From Gerris lacustris (Eukaryota; Arthropoda; Insecta; Hemiptera; Gerridae): DNA of 64,000 bases. A program made the position numbers and the translations under genes. The stretch lies in contig OX578281.1 in assembly GCA_951217055.1 (NCBI GenBank), forward strand, positions 64,668,043 through 64,732,042, written 5' to 3'. The notes beneath the pieces were generated by a model, which was not told the origin of the DNA, did no database searches, and worked only from the letters and a program-made list of their open reading frames with translations. Of this stretch, positions 1 to 11,504 are shown piece by piece (position 1 is the first letter of the stretch; the number at the start of each line of letters is the position of its first letter).

Positions 1-480
1 CCGTTACAGGCGCTCTTAACAACTGAGCTATACGGAAGAATGATTTTTCTCTGTCGTTAACAATACAAATTCCCCGAATCCAAGCTTTCAATCTTTTCTA
101 CAAGTCTAGCAAGCCAATATTCACGGCAATAGAACTAGACCGAGAATTAACGCTTATAATTATAAAGTATACAATTAGTACCTACCTGTACCTAGTACAA
201 TCTATTAGAAATTCAAATTTTTAAGTTTTTGGTAGTATTCATACTACGGAAAGATTAAATTTTACTTTAAATCAAATTATAATTATCAATAACTACGGGA
301 GACATACAGAGAAAATTAGACCCCCGCACCAGGTCTTGAACCACGGGTCCTCCTATTAATCCGTTACAGGCGCTCTTACCAACTGAGCTATACGGGATGT
401 CTCCCGCAGTTATTGATAATTGTAATTTGATGTAAAGTAAAATTTAATCTCTCCGTAGTATGAATGCTACCAAAAACTTA
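1..480 (-). repeat. tRNA-like palindromic SINE-type repeat, two tRNA-like modules
   Basis: Read on the minus strand, 316-396 contains an A-box-like TAGCTCAGTTGG inside a D-arm (GCTC/GAGC) and a degenerate B-box near GGTTCAAGACC. A second, partial module sits at 1-36. Between them is a roughly 270-bp AT-rich body. The body segment 226-306 recurs inverted at 394-476, so the right end is palindromic. The anticodon arm does not fold well and the T-arm is poor, so this is a tRNA-derived repeat and not a functional tRNA gene. The same repeat occurs at 39975-40500. Confidence 0.7.
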
Positions 481-1424
481 AAACTTGACTAAATGTTAAA
501 CAATTTTAATCATAATCGTTGGAGCCATTTTCGAGATGAAATTTTGTATTTAAAGTTTTTCAGAGTTCTTAGGGCTAACACCTCCCCAAATTCGGAGCCA
601 AAAATTCAATTCTCAATTTCACCTCGGGGTACGATTTTTCTGAATATGTATGTCAAATTTCGTCAACATCGGCCCAGTAGTTTAGGCTCAAACTATAGAC
701 ATTCATTTTTTAAAAACCACTTTTTTGGACTTCAAAACGTGTAAATCCATTTAAATTCAAATTTTCGCGCCATCCCAATACATTCTCTTCATATGTGAAT
801 TTAAAACCCGTAAAACATCGAATTGTCGCATTTTTGATACATTACCGCTAAAGGATACTGTCTGAAGGATTGTCCCCTCAAACAACGGAGACCACCAGCA
901 TCTTAAATTATAGTTATAATTATAGTCACATATTGCCGTTCTAGGGAAACACAGACGTAACAGCAAATTTTGATTAAAAATTTAAATTACATATTATGTA
1001 AATTCCATTAAACTAGGCATCGCGTGGCTCTATCATTGAAGCGAGCGTATTGCAATAAAATACTGAATATTGAAATTTGTTAATCATGATCATGATGAAT
1101 GTCATAGTTGAAGATAAGTGGAAGAGGGCAGTGTGAGGTAGAGTGGGGGTACTCAGTACAAAGCTTTACTTCCTACAAACCTACACACAACACGACTATA
1201 TGAATCTTAACCACCCGTAATAGCTTTTAAACTAATATTATAAATGTATCACTTCATTACTCAAATACTACTGCTTGTATCAAGTTGAAATTTTACATAC
1301 TTGTTTCAATTGTACTTTAGACGATGTACATGAAGTTTTATTAAAATCGTTACGTTAGAACGTAAGATATCGGTAAAAAGGATGTTTTCTCTATTTTAAA
1401 CGTTTAGGTCCGCTTTAATAGTTT
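481..1424. other. Intronic sequence without a gene; repeat-like text
   Basis: No exon is recognisable. The stretch at 590-700, with a segment reading like CGTCAACATCGGCCCAGTAG, has the flavour of a degenerate dispersed repeat, but no coding domain or terminal repeat could be established. Confidence 0.4.
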
Positions 1425-1714
1425 TAGCGATCTTTATTAATTCATAGCAGTGTCGTTGTTGGTTTTACTAAAAAATGTTATTTGAAAAAAATGTTCGTCT
1501 CATCGAATAGGTGATGATAGAATTTTTTCCCGTCCTGAAATTCCAATTTTAAATTTGAAGCTCACGTTTACGCGAGCATTTCGCGCGAACTCTTGGACGG
1601 ATCGCGCTGTCCAACGAACTTAGCCTGAGTTTTAGTAAAAGAAAGATGTATACCAAATTTCAACTAAATCGGTCAACTTTTACTCAAGTTATCGTCACAC
1701 GCGTAAACGTTACT

Positions 1715-1742
<28 letters not shown>
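1425..1742 (-). repeat. R1 interspersed repeat, copy 1
   Basis: This copy shares long stretches with 44005-44310: TCATAGC.GTGTCG.TGTTGG, then AATTCCAATTTTAAATTTGA, then ACTCAAGTTATCGTCACACG. It ends in a (GACA)n run at 1716-1742. The GACA/GTCT microsatellite is part of the R1 consensus and is expanded here. There are no intact reading frames. Confidence 0.65.
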
Positions 1743-1746
<4 letters not shown>

Positions 1747-1962
1747 GCATAGTTTGTTGAATGTAAGAAGCTCGCTTACGCTCGCTTCAATAAATTAAGT
1801 AATTACATTTTAATTGTATTTCCGTAATAAATAATGTACAGCTCAATTATCTAAATTTAAACAACATGATTCAGGCGAGAATTTTGGAAATAGATCCTAC
1901 AGTAATATTATCGATATATCTAAAATTTCATTACGTTTTATGTCACCATATAATAAAAAATT

Positions 1963-2500
1963 GTGTTGGGTTTTACTGCTTCCAAACTTACCGAAGGTTA
2001 CGGAAGCATTGTGTTCACTTTTGAGAACGAAAAAATTTTATGTCTCCGATTTGAAACATTCCAAGACAGAAATCCGTTTCAGACATCAGGGAACATTTTT
2101 TGGTCTCGTGTCTGTCTGTCTGTCGGTCTATGTGTCCATGAACCGTGAAACGTGTGACGATAACTTGAGTAAAAGTTGACCGATTTTGATAAAATTTGGT
2201 AGAAATGTTCATTTTACGCTATGAAGTGTTAAAGCTCGCTAAAACTAAATAGTTTTTATTATGGAGAGAAGTCGGGGAGGGAGATAGACTAGGGGAATAT
2301 GAGGTGGTTTGGTTCCCCCACCTCTCTATTTGACCTATCTCTTCAATAGCAAAGCGAGCCTAGGGACCTCGAGACCAAGCGACAAGGCTTCATTTGGGGA
2401 GAAATTAAATAAATTAGACATTAATGGATTTTAAAAGCCTAAAATCATTAAAGTATACGCTATAGGACGTGAGGAATCTATGTGCCACACTAATTAGCAA
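1963..2500 (+). repeat. R1 interspersed repeat, copy 2
   Basis: The start matches the R1 consensus: CTTCC.AACTTACCGAAGGT, GAACGAAAAAATTTTATGTC, GACAGAAATCCGTTTCAGAC, GTCTGTCTGTC, then GATAACTTGAGTAAAAGTTG. A block resembling the R1 3' end, GAGGAATCTATGTGCCACAC, follows at 2470-2490. The orientation is opposite to copy 1, so the two form a loose inverted pair. A unique G-rich segment at 2260-2400 lies inside. Confidence 0.6.
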
Positions 2501-3420
2501 TGTTTTTTTTGTTTTTTTTTTAATGTTACATTTGATCAGTCTGTTACTTTAAATTTGAAAAGATAATTTATTTTTATATTTTAAGAAATTCAATTGACGC
2601 TTTCTTATGAAGGCAGCTTCTAATTTTATTTATTCGACTCAATAATAAACGGTGTAAATATTTTTAATAATTATTATTGTTTAACATGTAATACAATCAA
2701 ATTGTTTTTAGTTTTATATAATATCAATGAAAGATTTTTTTTAATATTTATAATAAGAAAAGAAACGAGCTTAACGTCATTAATTTTAAATCTTTAAAAA
2801 AGGAATTTTTATAATATGTTAATTACTGTTATAATTGAATTTACAGAATAAAAGAAAACATGACAGAAAATGACCATAGGGTCGAAACGTCTGAAATAAA
2901 ATATTCATTACATTTTATTACCCCCTTTTCAGCTAACCATCACTTATATACGAAATACAAGGGTGTATCACACATTAAATGGCGCATCACACATTATAAT
3001 TAATAGGTGAATCCCACATTAAATTAGTATCAACAATTAAATTAATTGTTTGAATTATATTGCATTATTGACTGCAGCTAAATTACAAGTATCTCAAGAT
3101 CACAGGCAGATGGTGTCTAGCAGTAGTAATAGAACTAGATAATGGCTAGGAAGGAGCAATATCACAAGATCCAACTGCAGTTCTCCTGTACCAGATAATT
3201 GGGACATACGAATATAGGGTCACGGGACTAATGAGGCATTATGAGGTCTGACCACATAGCACACACAGTCCCTTAGCCTTAGCGAATTCTGCGCATATGA
3301 AGACACTTTAATGGGCTATGCCGACTTGCTTTTACAAAACTAGCATTAGTGGATACGTAAACAATCTAAGGTTTACATGCGTATCCTTTTTTAGGATATG
3401 TGGGAAACATTATAATTTAA
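2501..3420. other. Intronic sequence, no gene; short GAAACGTC hairpin tail near 2875
   Basis: A hairpin followed by GGGTCGAAACGTCTGAAATA (2878-2897) resembles tails seen in other repeats of this window. Three imperfect copies of a phrase like ATCACACATTAAA occur at 2960-3020. A less AT-rich, possibly repeat-derived segment at 3080-3420 has no reading frame I recognise. Confidence 0.4.
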
Positions 3421-3567
3421 CCTACATACCGTTAAGTCTAATTTTTAGTGGAAGATCACCACAAGAAGATAGGTAAAACTCATATTTAAAAAAAAATATA
3501 AGAGACTAACTAGAAAGTATACTTTAGAGGATTGTACAAAAATTTAGTTTTCTCTAAACAAAAACAA

Positions 3568-3900
3568 GATAAGAACAGTAAGATAATTTTTATAGATAAC
3601 ACAAAAAAATTAATTTAAGTATTGCTCCTTTTAAGTTAATACTCAAAACAAAGTAATTAAGTAAGAAAACTATTTTACTTAATATGCAGTTACTTTATGG
3701 AAAAAAACTAAGTTTCGATAATGTGGAAGAAACTACGTTGATAAGAACAGTAAGTGAATTTTTTTGGATAATGAAAAAAGTTAATTTAAGTATTATTACT
3801 TTTAAGTTAATACTCAAAACAAAGAACTAATCAAGTAAGAAAACTATTTCACTTAATAGTTACGTTATGAAAGAAACTACGTAGAGATAATATGGAAGAT
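3568..3900 (+). repeat. Tandem duplication of about 170 bp
   Basis: Two diverged adjacent copies begin GATAAGAACAGTAAG at 3568 and 3740. Both contain AATTTAAGTATT, TTTTAAGTTAATACTCAAAA and AAGTAAGAAAACTATTT. No coding potential is visible. Confidence 0.7.
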
Positions 3901-4861
3901 TTCTAACGAGTAACTTCTGAAATTCTGTTTTCTAAAAGAGTTTGTGAAAATAAAGAAATTTGATAATATTCCATATTCAGTGCAGAGTTAAATTTAAAAA
4001 GTAATTAAAACAATGTAGAAAGTTTTAGAAAACTTTAAAAACTTTGAGACAACAAAAAAAAATGTTTTTGTGAGCAGAATTGCCACTTTATTTTTTCATC
4101 AGTGCCCAAGTAAGAATAATTATGATTTAGAGAATAGCCAGAGTTTTCCTAAATAACAAATTGTTATTTAGATGTTCCGATTAAAACTGAAGAAAACATT
4201 TAGAAGAATTCCCAAAGAGAGGAAGAAATGAGAATTTTTTTTTTGTTTTCATTTTTTTGTGAGATTTTCCGTTGTTAGGTAGATCGATGTAAATTTTTAA
4301 ACAAACCAGAGAAGATATAGATGGAGAACTCCTTCAATCTATGTCTTTCCACTTTTCTGAACAACTTGCCGCTTGGAAAACCGTAAGGGAAAAGGGTGGG
4401 GGATATTGGCAACAAGCTGGGACCACACCGAAAATACCTTACTCTACCCTACAGATGAACGATCCAGTTTTCCTTAGAAAGAGGAAGGGCTGAAAAATAA
4501 CTTCGCAACAGCCAATAGAGAGGAAAAACTTGAGCCAACAACGACAAACGACAACGACAGTATACTTGGTAGAAAAACCGCCGACACCAGATAATACATC
4601 CAGCCCTATATATCCTCTACACACAGCGTTTTCAAAAGAAGTAAAAAACCCTATTCTGACACAGTCAGGACTAAGTTCAATCCGAGCGTAAGCCATTGAC
4701 AGCAATATTTGAATACCATGAAATTCTTTTTTTTTTATAAAAAAATTCTATAAAATAAAAAAAAAGGTGAGAAATTTAAAGGACAAAAGTTAGGGCATGA
4801 AATATCACCTAGTAGATTTATAACCTAGTATCGCAACGAACTATCTATTCTCAATTTAAAA

Positions 4862-4869
<8 letters not shown>

Positions 4870-4931
<62 letters not shown>
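4870..4931. repeat. (TA)n microsatellite
   Basis: This is a perfect TA run of about 60 bp following a short A tract. Confidence 0.95.
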
Positions 4932-4937
<6 letters not shown>

Positions 4938-4967
4938 TCAAACAATTTAAACTACGGGAGACAAAAA

Positions 4968-5245
4968 CGCTGCGTAAGCTCGGGCTTTCTAAGCTTACCA
5001 ATGGTAACGGAAGATATGTGATCGTTCTGAAGCCCGAAAAATTTTCATGTCTCCAATTTCAAAAATAAAAATCCTTTTCAGACAAATCAGGAAACATTTT
5101 TGGTTCCATGTCTGTCTGTTGGTCTGTCGCATAATTTTTGCGAACTAACATATCTTAAAAAGTACTCGTCCGATTTCATTAGCTAAGGAAAATATTTTTA
5201 TTAGATTCATCACTAAATGAATAACGATAGCCGATGGTCAATTTT
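4968..5245 (+). repeat. R1 interspersed repeat, copy 3
   Basis: This copy includes AAGCTTACCAATGGTAACGG, TGATCGTTCTGAAG, TGTCTGTCTGTTGG and ACTCGTCCGATTT, all part of the R1 consensus. The Copia fragment follows within about 30 bp, so either R1 inserted next to it or the element is a composite. Confidence 0.6.
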
Positions 5246-5272
5246 TAGCTAAAAATCCAGTTTACTACAAAA

Positions 5273-5452
5273 GAAGACATTGAGATTAAATATCATTTTG
5301 TGAGAGATCTAGTTACATCAAAATTGTTTGATCAAGAGTTCATCAGCACAGGTGAAATGACCGCAGATGTTCTAACAAAACTAATTGAAAGAAACAGGAA
5401 AAAACTCTCAAAGGGCTTAGGTCTGAAGAAGAAACTACCAAAAGGAGATTAG
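5273..5452 (+). pseudogene. Copia (Ty1/Copia) retrotransposon Pol 3' end fragment
   Basis: Sixty in-frame codons end in TAG. They read EDIEIKYHFVRDLVTSKLFD, then STGEMTADVLTK and KGLGLKKKLPKGD. The (H/E)I(E/D)(I/V)(K/R)YHFVRD...ISTxEMxADxLTK pattern is the C-terminal RNase H end of Ty1/Copia polyproteins. Nothing upstream of about 5270 is Copia-like, so the element is 5' truncated. It is followed by a purine-rich AAATGGGG tract and a probable LTR. Confidence 0.85.
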
Positions 5453-5483
5453 AAAGAAGAAAAAAATCCTATCAAATGGGGTC

Positions 5484-5965
5484 TTGTAGTGATTGACAAA
5501 TGTCAATGAATGTTAAATAGTTTATGATTGAATATTTCTATAAAATTGATAGAAGTGTTAGTAGTAGTAGTAGGGCGAGGAGGCCAAGCCTAGAAACTAG
5601 ACCCCATTCGAGTCCTTTTTAGGGTTGAGACGTCGATGTATCGAAAACATCGATGTATCGGATTAAAAAACATCGATGTATCGGATTAAAAAACATCGAC
5701 AAAATCGATGTTGTTCGGTCGTTCAACATCGATGTTGATCTTTCGATGTATGATGTTTTCTTTCGATGTTTTGGCTAACATCGATGTTTAGGCTAACATC
5801 GATGTTTATTCTTTCGATGTCCCAACCCTAGTCCTTTTTGCCAACCCCTGGTTTTCACACCTATCGAACCACCTCAGTCTTACCCTCAAGTCTCCTAGTT
5901 TGGGGGATAGAAATGTTAAATAAACCTTGTTATCTGTAAAACCAAGGTATTCCTTAGCTTCAACA
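5484..5965 (+). mobile_element. Probable Copia 3' LTR, interrupted by a MITE
   Basis: The LTR begins TGTAGTGATTGACAAATG directly after the polypurine-like tract and ends ...CTTCAACA, giving TG...CA ends. Removing the 211-bp MITE at 5620-5830 and one 8-bp target duplication leaves about 263 bp, a usual Copia LTR size. The boundaries are inferred because no 5' LTR is present for comparison. Confidence 0.65.
5620..5830. mobile_element. hAT-like MITE with ATCGAT-rich interior
   Basis: The ends are TAGGGTTGAGAC and GTCCCAACCCTA (inverted, one mismatch). They are flanked by a perfect 8-bp target duplication, GTCCTTTT (5612-5619 and 5831-5838), as expected for hAT transposition. The interior is a run of palindromic AACATCGATGTT-type units. 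It has no coding capacity. Confidence 0.85.
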
Positions 5966-5999
5966 AACATGTTTTTATGAAATTTGGATAGTTAATCGA

Positions 6000-6140
6000 A
6001 AGTAGCCCGTAAATAGCCTAAGATTAATTTCAAACGTTAAATAAATTTGACAATAATACGTTTTAAAAGTATAAAATCATTCAAGTATACGAAATAAGAC
6101 TTGAGGAAGCTATATGCCACCCTAATTGTCAGACTATTTT
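6000..6140 (+). repeat. R1 3'-end fragment
   Basis: It contains TCGAAAGTAGCCCG, TAGCCTAAGATTAATTTCAA and GAGGAAGCTATATGCCAC. These match the 3' parts of the R1 copies at 38310-38880 and 62765-63600. Confidence 0.55.
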
Positions 6141-6542
6141 TCAATGAAACCTATATATAAAAAAAAGATTTGATTTTCCAAAAGTGTTTCTACAGTAATG
6201 AAAATACATTAAGAGTATTTTATCAACAATCAATATATCAATGTGATGCCTTATCAACTACTTATCTCAATACAACAAAACAAATCTTGTTAGAAAAAAA
6301 GTAAGTTTCGATATTTTAGAAAAGGGCTAGAAGCATTCACTAAAATCTATTTCAGAGTACTATAAAATGTAATAAGTCGCTGCCTTTAAAGTGGAATCAG
6401 ATCCAATCTGTCAAGGTTGCAATACTATTTTTCTATAAAGTAGACATATAACAATTACATAACGTTTCAAATTTCAGAAAATAACATTTAATTCCATTTG
6501 CTAAAAGGAAATAAAATTAAGTAAGTGCTTTTAACAAAATAA

Positions 6543-6547
<5 letters not shown>

Positions 6548-6627
<80 letters not shown>
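6548..6627. repeat. (TA)n microsatellite
   Basis: This is an uninterrupted TA run of about 80 bp. The apparent minus-strand reading frame through it (Ile-Tyr repeats) is an artefact of the microsatellite. Confidence 0.95.
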
Positions 6628-6629
<2 letters not shown>

Positions 6630-7126
6630 CATTCAGGAAGGAGTGGATAAGATGAACATTTGTACTTCCTATAAAATAAAACTTAAACGACTCTTCAAAA
6701 GCAATATTGCAACATTGAATTTCTGAAAAGCGTTTGGCACAAGCCTTACTTGAAATATTGATATAACGGGCAATATCAATATCAAGGATCTTATAGAGGG
6801 TAGAAATATCAGTGAAATATCCGACTGGGATTAGAGATTCATCCGAAACTTGCCCATTCCGATCACGATTTAACAAACCGTGAAACAGGTGCAACCAACT
6901 GCTTCGACTCTTATAAAAAAAAACAAGCTTATATTAAAATAAAAATCTAGACACTTTCAATATCCTACAAATTAAGTTTTTTCCCCTTTTTTTTAGAAAC
7001 AAAACTTCTGTAGTTCCTATCACAAAATTTATGTTTAATAATTAAGAATTAATAAAAGAGGAAATAAAAATAGTTTTTGCACCCAAAATATAGCTATCTC
7101 TCATTTATAAAAATCTGACCGAGACT

Positions 7127-7345
7127 AACTAAGACAAACTTTCTCATATATGAGTTCATAATTACTTACCCCAGTGAGTCCCATTTATTAGTTTTAGGGG
7201 GTGCATTTAATTATTATTGAACACTTTATCAAAATGTATTACAATAATAACTTCTCATCGGCAGAGAAACGCACCCGACTAAACTAAGCTGCACTGAAGA
7301 ATAATTTCCTCTGTCGTTAACGATACCTAGTCCCGAATTAAGCTT
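7127..7345 (-). repeat. SINE-like repeat related to the tRNA-like family
   Basis: 7127-7280 matches 19070-19230 (CATTTATTAGTTTT, ATTTAATTATT.TTGAA, TTTATCAAAAT). 7296-7350 matches the body of the 1-480 repeat (TTTCCTCTGTCGTTAACGAT, AAGCTTTCAAT). The tRNA-like portion between the two halves is badly decayed. Confidence 0.55.
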
Positions 7346-7545
7346 TCAATTTTTTCACAAGTCTAATTGAATTATATATTAAGTTATAGAGCTAGTTATT
7401 TGCTTAAGAGTACAACTAGATCAGTAGAGAAAGAGAATAAATATTCAAGCAGAGGAGATCAATCAGAATTATTTAAAATGTTAGTTCTTAAAAATAAAAG
7501 AACTGCAATCATTTACACGTTTAAGATATTAATTTGCTTTCATTC

Positions 7546-10158
7546 AGGCGGCTTTCACACCAAAGTAGCAAGTCACAGGTTGCATGCGTCCTGGTAACAC
7601 CGGATTATCTAAGGAGTCGAGGTAATTGAACGAGAGCTTACACACCAAAGTAGCAAGTCACAGGTTGCATGCGTCCTGGTAACACCGGATTATCTAAGGA
7701 GTCGAGGTAATTGAACGAGAGCCTACACACCAAAGTAGCAAGTCACAGGTTGCATGCGTCCTGGTAACACCAGATTATCTAAGGAGTCGAGGTAATTGAA
7801 CGAGAGCCTACACACGGAAGTAGCAAGTCGCAGGTTGCATGCGTCCTAGTAACACCGGATTATCTAAGGAGTCGAGGTAATTGAACGAGAGCCTACACAC
7901 CTAAGTAGCAAGTCGCAGGTTGCAGGCGTCCTAGTAACACCGGATTATCTAAGGAGTCGAGGTAATTGAACGAGAGCCTACACACCAAAGTAGCAAGTCA
8001 CAGGTAGCATGCGTCCTGGTAACACCGGATTATCTAAGGAGTCGAGGTAATTGAACGAGAGCCTACACACCAAAGTAGCAAGTCACAGGTTGCATGCGTC
8101 CTGGTAACACCAGATTATCTAAGGAGTCGAGGTAATTGAACGAGAGCCTACACACCGAAGTAGCAAGTCGCAGGTTGCATACGTCCTAGTAACACCGGAT
8201 TGTCTAAGGAGTCGAGGTAATTGAACGAGAGCCTACACACCTAAGTAGCAAGTCGCAGGTTGCAGGCGTCCTAGTAACACCGGATTATCTAAGGAGTCGA
8301 GGTAATTGAACGAGAGCCTACACACCAAAGTAGCAAGTCACAGGTTGCATGCGTCCTGGTAACACCAGATTATCTAAGGAGTCGAGGTAATTGAACGAGA
8401 GCCTACACACCGAAGTAGCAAGTCGCAGGTTGCATGCGTCCTAGTAACACCGGATTATCTAAGGAGTCGAGGTAATTGAACGAGAGCCTACACACCTATA
8501 AGTAGCAAGTCGCAGGTTGCAGGCGTTTTAGTAACACCGGATTATCTAAGGAGTCGAGGTAATTAAACGAGAGCCTACACACCGAAGTAGCAAGTCGCAG
8601 GTTGCAGGCGTTCTAGTAACACCGGATTATCTAAGGAGTCGAGGTAATTGAACAAGAGCCTACACACCGAAGTAGCAAGTCGCAGGTTGCATGCGTCCTA
8701 GTAACACCGGATTATCTAAGGAGTCGAGGTAATTGAACGAGAGCCTACACGCCAAAGTAGCAAGTCACAGGTTGCATGCGTCCTGGTAACACCGGATTAT
8801 CTAAGGAGTCGAGGTAATTGAACGAGAGCCTACACACCGAAGTAGCAAGTCGCAGGTTGCAGGCGTCCTAGTAAGACCGGATTATCTAAGGAGTCGAGGT
8901 AATTGAACGAGAGCCTACACACCAAAGTAGCAAGTCGCAGGTTGCAGGCGTCCTAGTAACACCAGATTATCTAAGGAGTCGAGGTAATTGAACGAGAGCC
9001 TACACACCGAAGTAGCAAGTCGCAGGTTGCATGCGTCCTAGTAACACCGGATTATCTAAGGAGTCGAGGTAATTGAACGAGAGCCTACACACCTAAGTAG
9101 CAAGTCGCAGGTTGCAGGCGTCCTAGTAACACCGGATTATCTAAGGAGTCGAGGTAATTGAACGAGAGCCTACACACCAAAGTAGCAAGTCACAGGTTGC
9201 ATGCGTCCTGGTAACACCAGATTATCTAAGGAGTCGAGGTAATTGAACGAGAGCCTACACACCGAAGTAGCAAGTCGCAGGTTGCATGCGTCCTAGTAAC
9301 ACCGGATTATCTAAGGAGTCGAGGTAATTGAACGAGAGCCTACACACCTATAAGTAGCAAGTCGCAGGTTGCAGGCGTTCTAGTAACACCGGATTATCTA
9401 AGGAGTCGAGGTAATTAAACGAGAGCCTACACACCGAAGTAGCAAGTCGCAGGTTGCAGGCGTTCTAGTAACACCGGATTATCTAAGGAGTCGAGGTAAT
9501 TGAACAAGAGCCTACGCACCGAAGTAGCAAGTCGCAGGTTGCATGCGTCCTAGTAACACAGGATTATCTAAGGAGTCAAGGTAATTGAACGAGAGCCTAC
9601 ACGCCAAAGTAGCAAGTCACAGGTTGCATGCGTCCTGGTAACACCGGATTATCTAAGGAGTCGAGGTAATTGAACGAGAGCCTACACACCGAAGTAGCAA
9701 GTCGCAGGTTGCAGGCGTCCTAGTAAGACCGGATTATCTAAGGAGTCGAGGTAATTGAACGAGAGCCTACACACCAAAGTAGCAAGTCACAGGTTGCAGG
9801 CGTCCTAGTAACACCGGATTATCTAAGGAGTCGAGGTAATTGAACGAGAGCCTACACACCAAAGTAGCAAGTCACAGGTTGCATGCGTCCTGGTAACACC
9901 AGATTATCTAAGGAGTCGAGGTAATTGAACGAGAGCCTACACACCGAAGTAGCAAGTCGCAGGTTGCATGCGTCCTAGTAACACCGGATTATCTAAGGAG
10001 TCGAGGTAATTGAACGAGAGCCTTCACACCTAAGTAGCAAGTCGCAGGTTGCAGGCGTTCTAGTAACACCGGATTATCTAAGGAGTCGAGGTAATTAAAC
10101 GAGAGCCTACACACCGAAGTAGCAAGTCGCAATTGCATCTTCGGTGTGAAAGCCGCCT
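7546..10158. repeat. 85-bp satellite array (about 30 copies) bounded by 16-bp inverted repeats
   Basis: The monomer of about 85 bp contains AAGTAGCAAGTC(A/G)CAGG, CGTCCT(G/A)GTAACACC and ATTATCTAAGGAGTCGAGGT. Copies are highly similar. Two variants of an extra CTATA unit lie at 8496 and 9348, exactly 852 bp apart, and two GTAAGACC variants (about 8872 and 9724) repeat with the same spacing, showing a higher-order repeat of ten monomers. The array is enclosed by AGGCGGCTTTCACACC (7546-7561) and its exact reverse complement (10143-10158), which look like transposon terminal inverted repeats. I see no target duplication. Confidence 0.92.
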
Positions 10159-11010
10159 TAAAACTCTTAGTTTGGTGCTAACATATGGACTGATCATAAA
10201 ATTAGTTCTACTGAGTTTGAGTGGAATTGAATCAGTGATGAAATAGCAAACTTCATCAGTTAATTTGTCTGAAAACCACAATAGCTTTTAGTATAGATCG
10301 GTTGCGATCACTTTAGTTAGTCATCATCAATCCACTGATGAAGTAATGTCACTTGGTTGATACTACCAATTTCATTGCGTTATTATTTCAATGTTTGCTT
10401 CAATAGTAATAGAATTTGACAGCAAGATTACTTTCAAGTCAATCTTTGTATATGTGGGAGTATGAAGTAATAGCGGGCTCTACTCCAGAGAAAATACTGT
10501 CACTTTTATAACGCTTTGAATCTTTATACAATGATTTTGTTATAGAAGAGCAAGTATCTCAGGGAGAAAAAAATATTATGGATAGAAACTTCTGACAATG
10601 ACAACTAGTGATATCGCAATGAAGAATACCCAGCCCCGTATTGTACGTTACGAGGAAAAAAAAAAAGAAGATGCTTTTATAAAAGCATTGAAGAATACAA
10701 TTCACTTGGAGTGAGTGGGTTTTTAGATCTACTTCAAAATATGAGTCGCTTCAATTCTGTCAGGTGTGGAAAGAAATTCCGATATCTGAACATTCTTTAG
10801 AAACCAGCATCAAAAACCAAACTTAAAGTCACTTAAAGATGAAGTTTTAGAAGTCCTAAGTCATAACATAATGAAATCGAATATTAATGAATAAATTTAT
10901 AGAAAAAAGGACATATTATATAAGAAAAACAAAAACAATAAGTTAATTATAAAAAGAAATATTTAAAAAAAAAAAACAAGCTTTTTATTCGTATTCTTCT
11001 TAGCAAACCC
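10159..11010. other. Intronic sequence without recognised features
   Basis: AT-rich sequence with no exon, no domain-bearing frame and no clear repeat boundary. Confidence 0.4.
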
Positions 11011-11019
11011 TTTCATTTG

Positions 11020-11230
11020 ATACCCATATCATGGGCGTGCTAAAAAAAAAAAAAAAATTATTCCGCCATCTTGAACTGCCCGCCATATTGAATTTAGAAT
11101 GTCTTCACTTAGCTAACTATGCATTGTACTCCAAACTAAACGTATATTCAACATTTCAATACTATCGGTTAGATTATCTGCATTAATATTCAGTTGCAAG
11201 ATTTGGCCCGAACATATATACATACATACA
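11020..11230. repeat. Dispersed repeat fragment with poly-A and CATA microsatellite
   Basis: ATACCCATATCATGGGCGTG, a run of As, then CCGCCATCTTGAACTGCCCG resembles the poly-A plus CCATTTTGGATTT text at 46500-46870. It ends in (CATA)n at 11217-11234. Family unknown. Confidence 0.4.
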
Positions 11231-11504
11231 TACACTGTAAGTTAAATTAAAGCTTGTAATTTAAAAACATTTACCAAGGAAGGTTAAACAATATAGGGCA
11301 ATAATAAATTTACGAATATGTAAGTTTGTATAAATAGGTAGTCATAATTAGTGGGGGTTCTAAAAGCTTCCTCGCATTCTATAACGTTCTTAAATGGTGA
11401 TGTGCTTTTACAAACCAATATTTCTAATTTACTTAATTTTTTACCCTCCTTTTAATTTAAATCTGTCAAAATTGATTTGATATTTTACATGAATAAAAGT
11501 ATAG

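Noticed and set aside
316..396. Functional tRNA gene
   Set aside because: A-box and D-arm are good but the anticodon and T arms do not fold, and the module recurs within a repeat family.
6517..6894. 125-codon minus-strand ORF ending in Ile-Tyr repeats
   Set aside because: Half of it is the (TA)n microsatellite. The remainder has no recognised domain and no RasGEF1 similarity.
7553..10150. CRISPR-like regular repeats
   Set aside because: Adjacent 85-bp monomers without spacers in animal DNA; this is a satellite.
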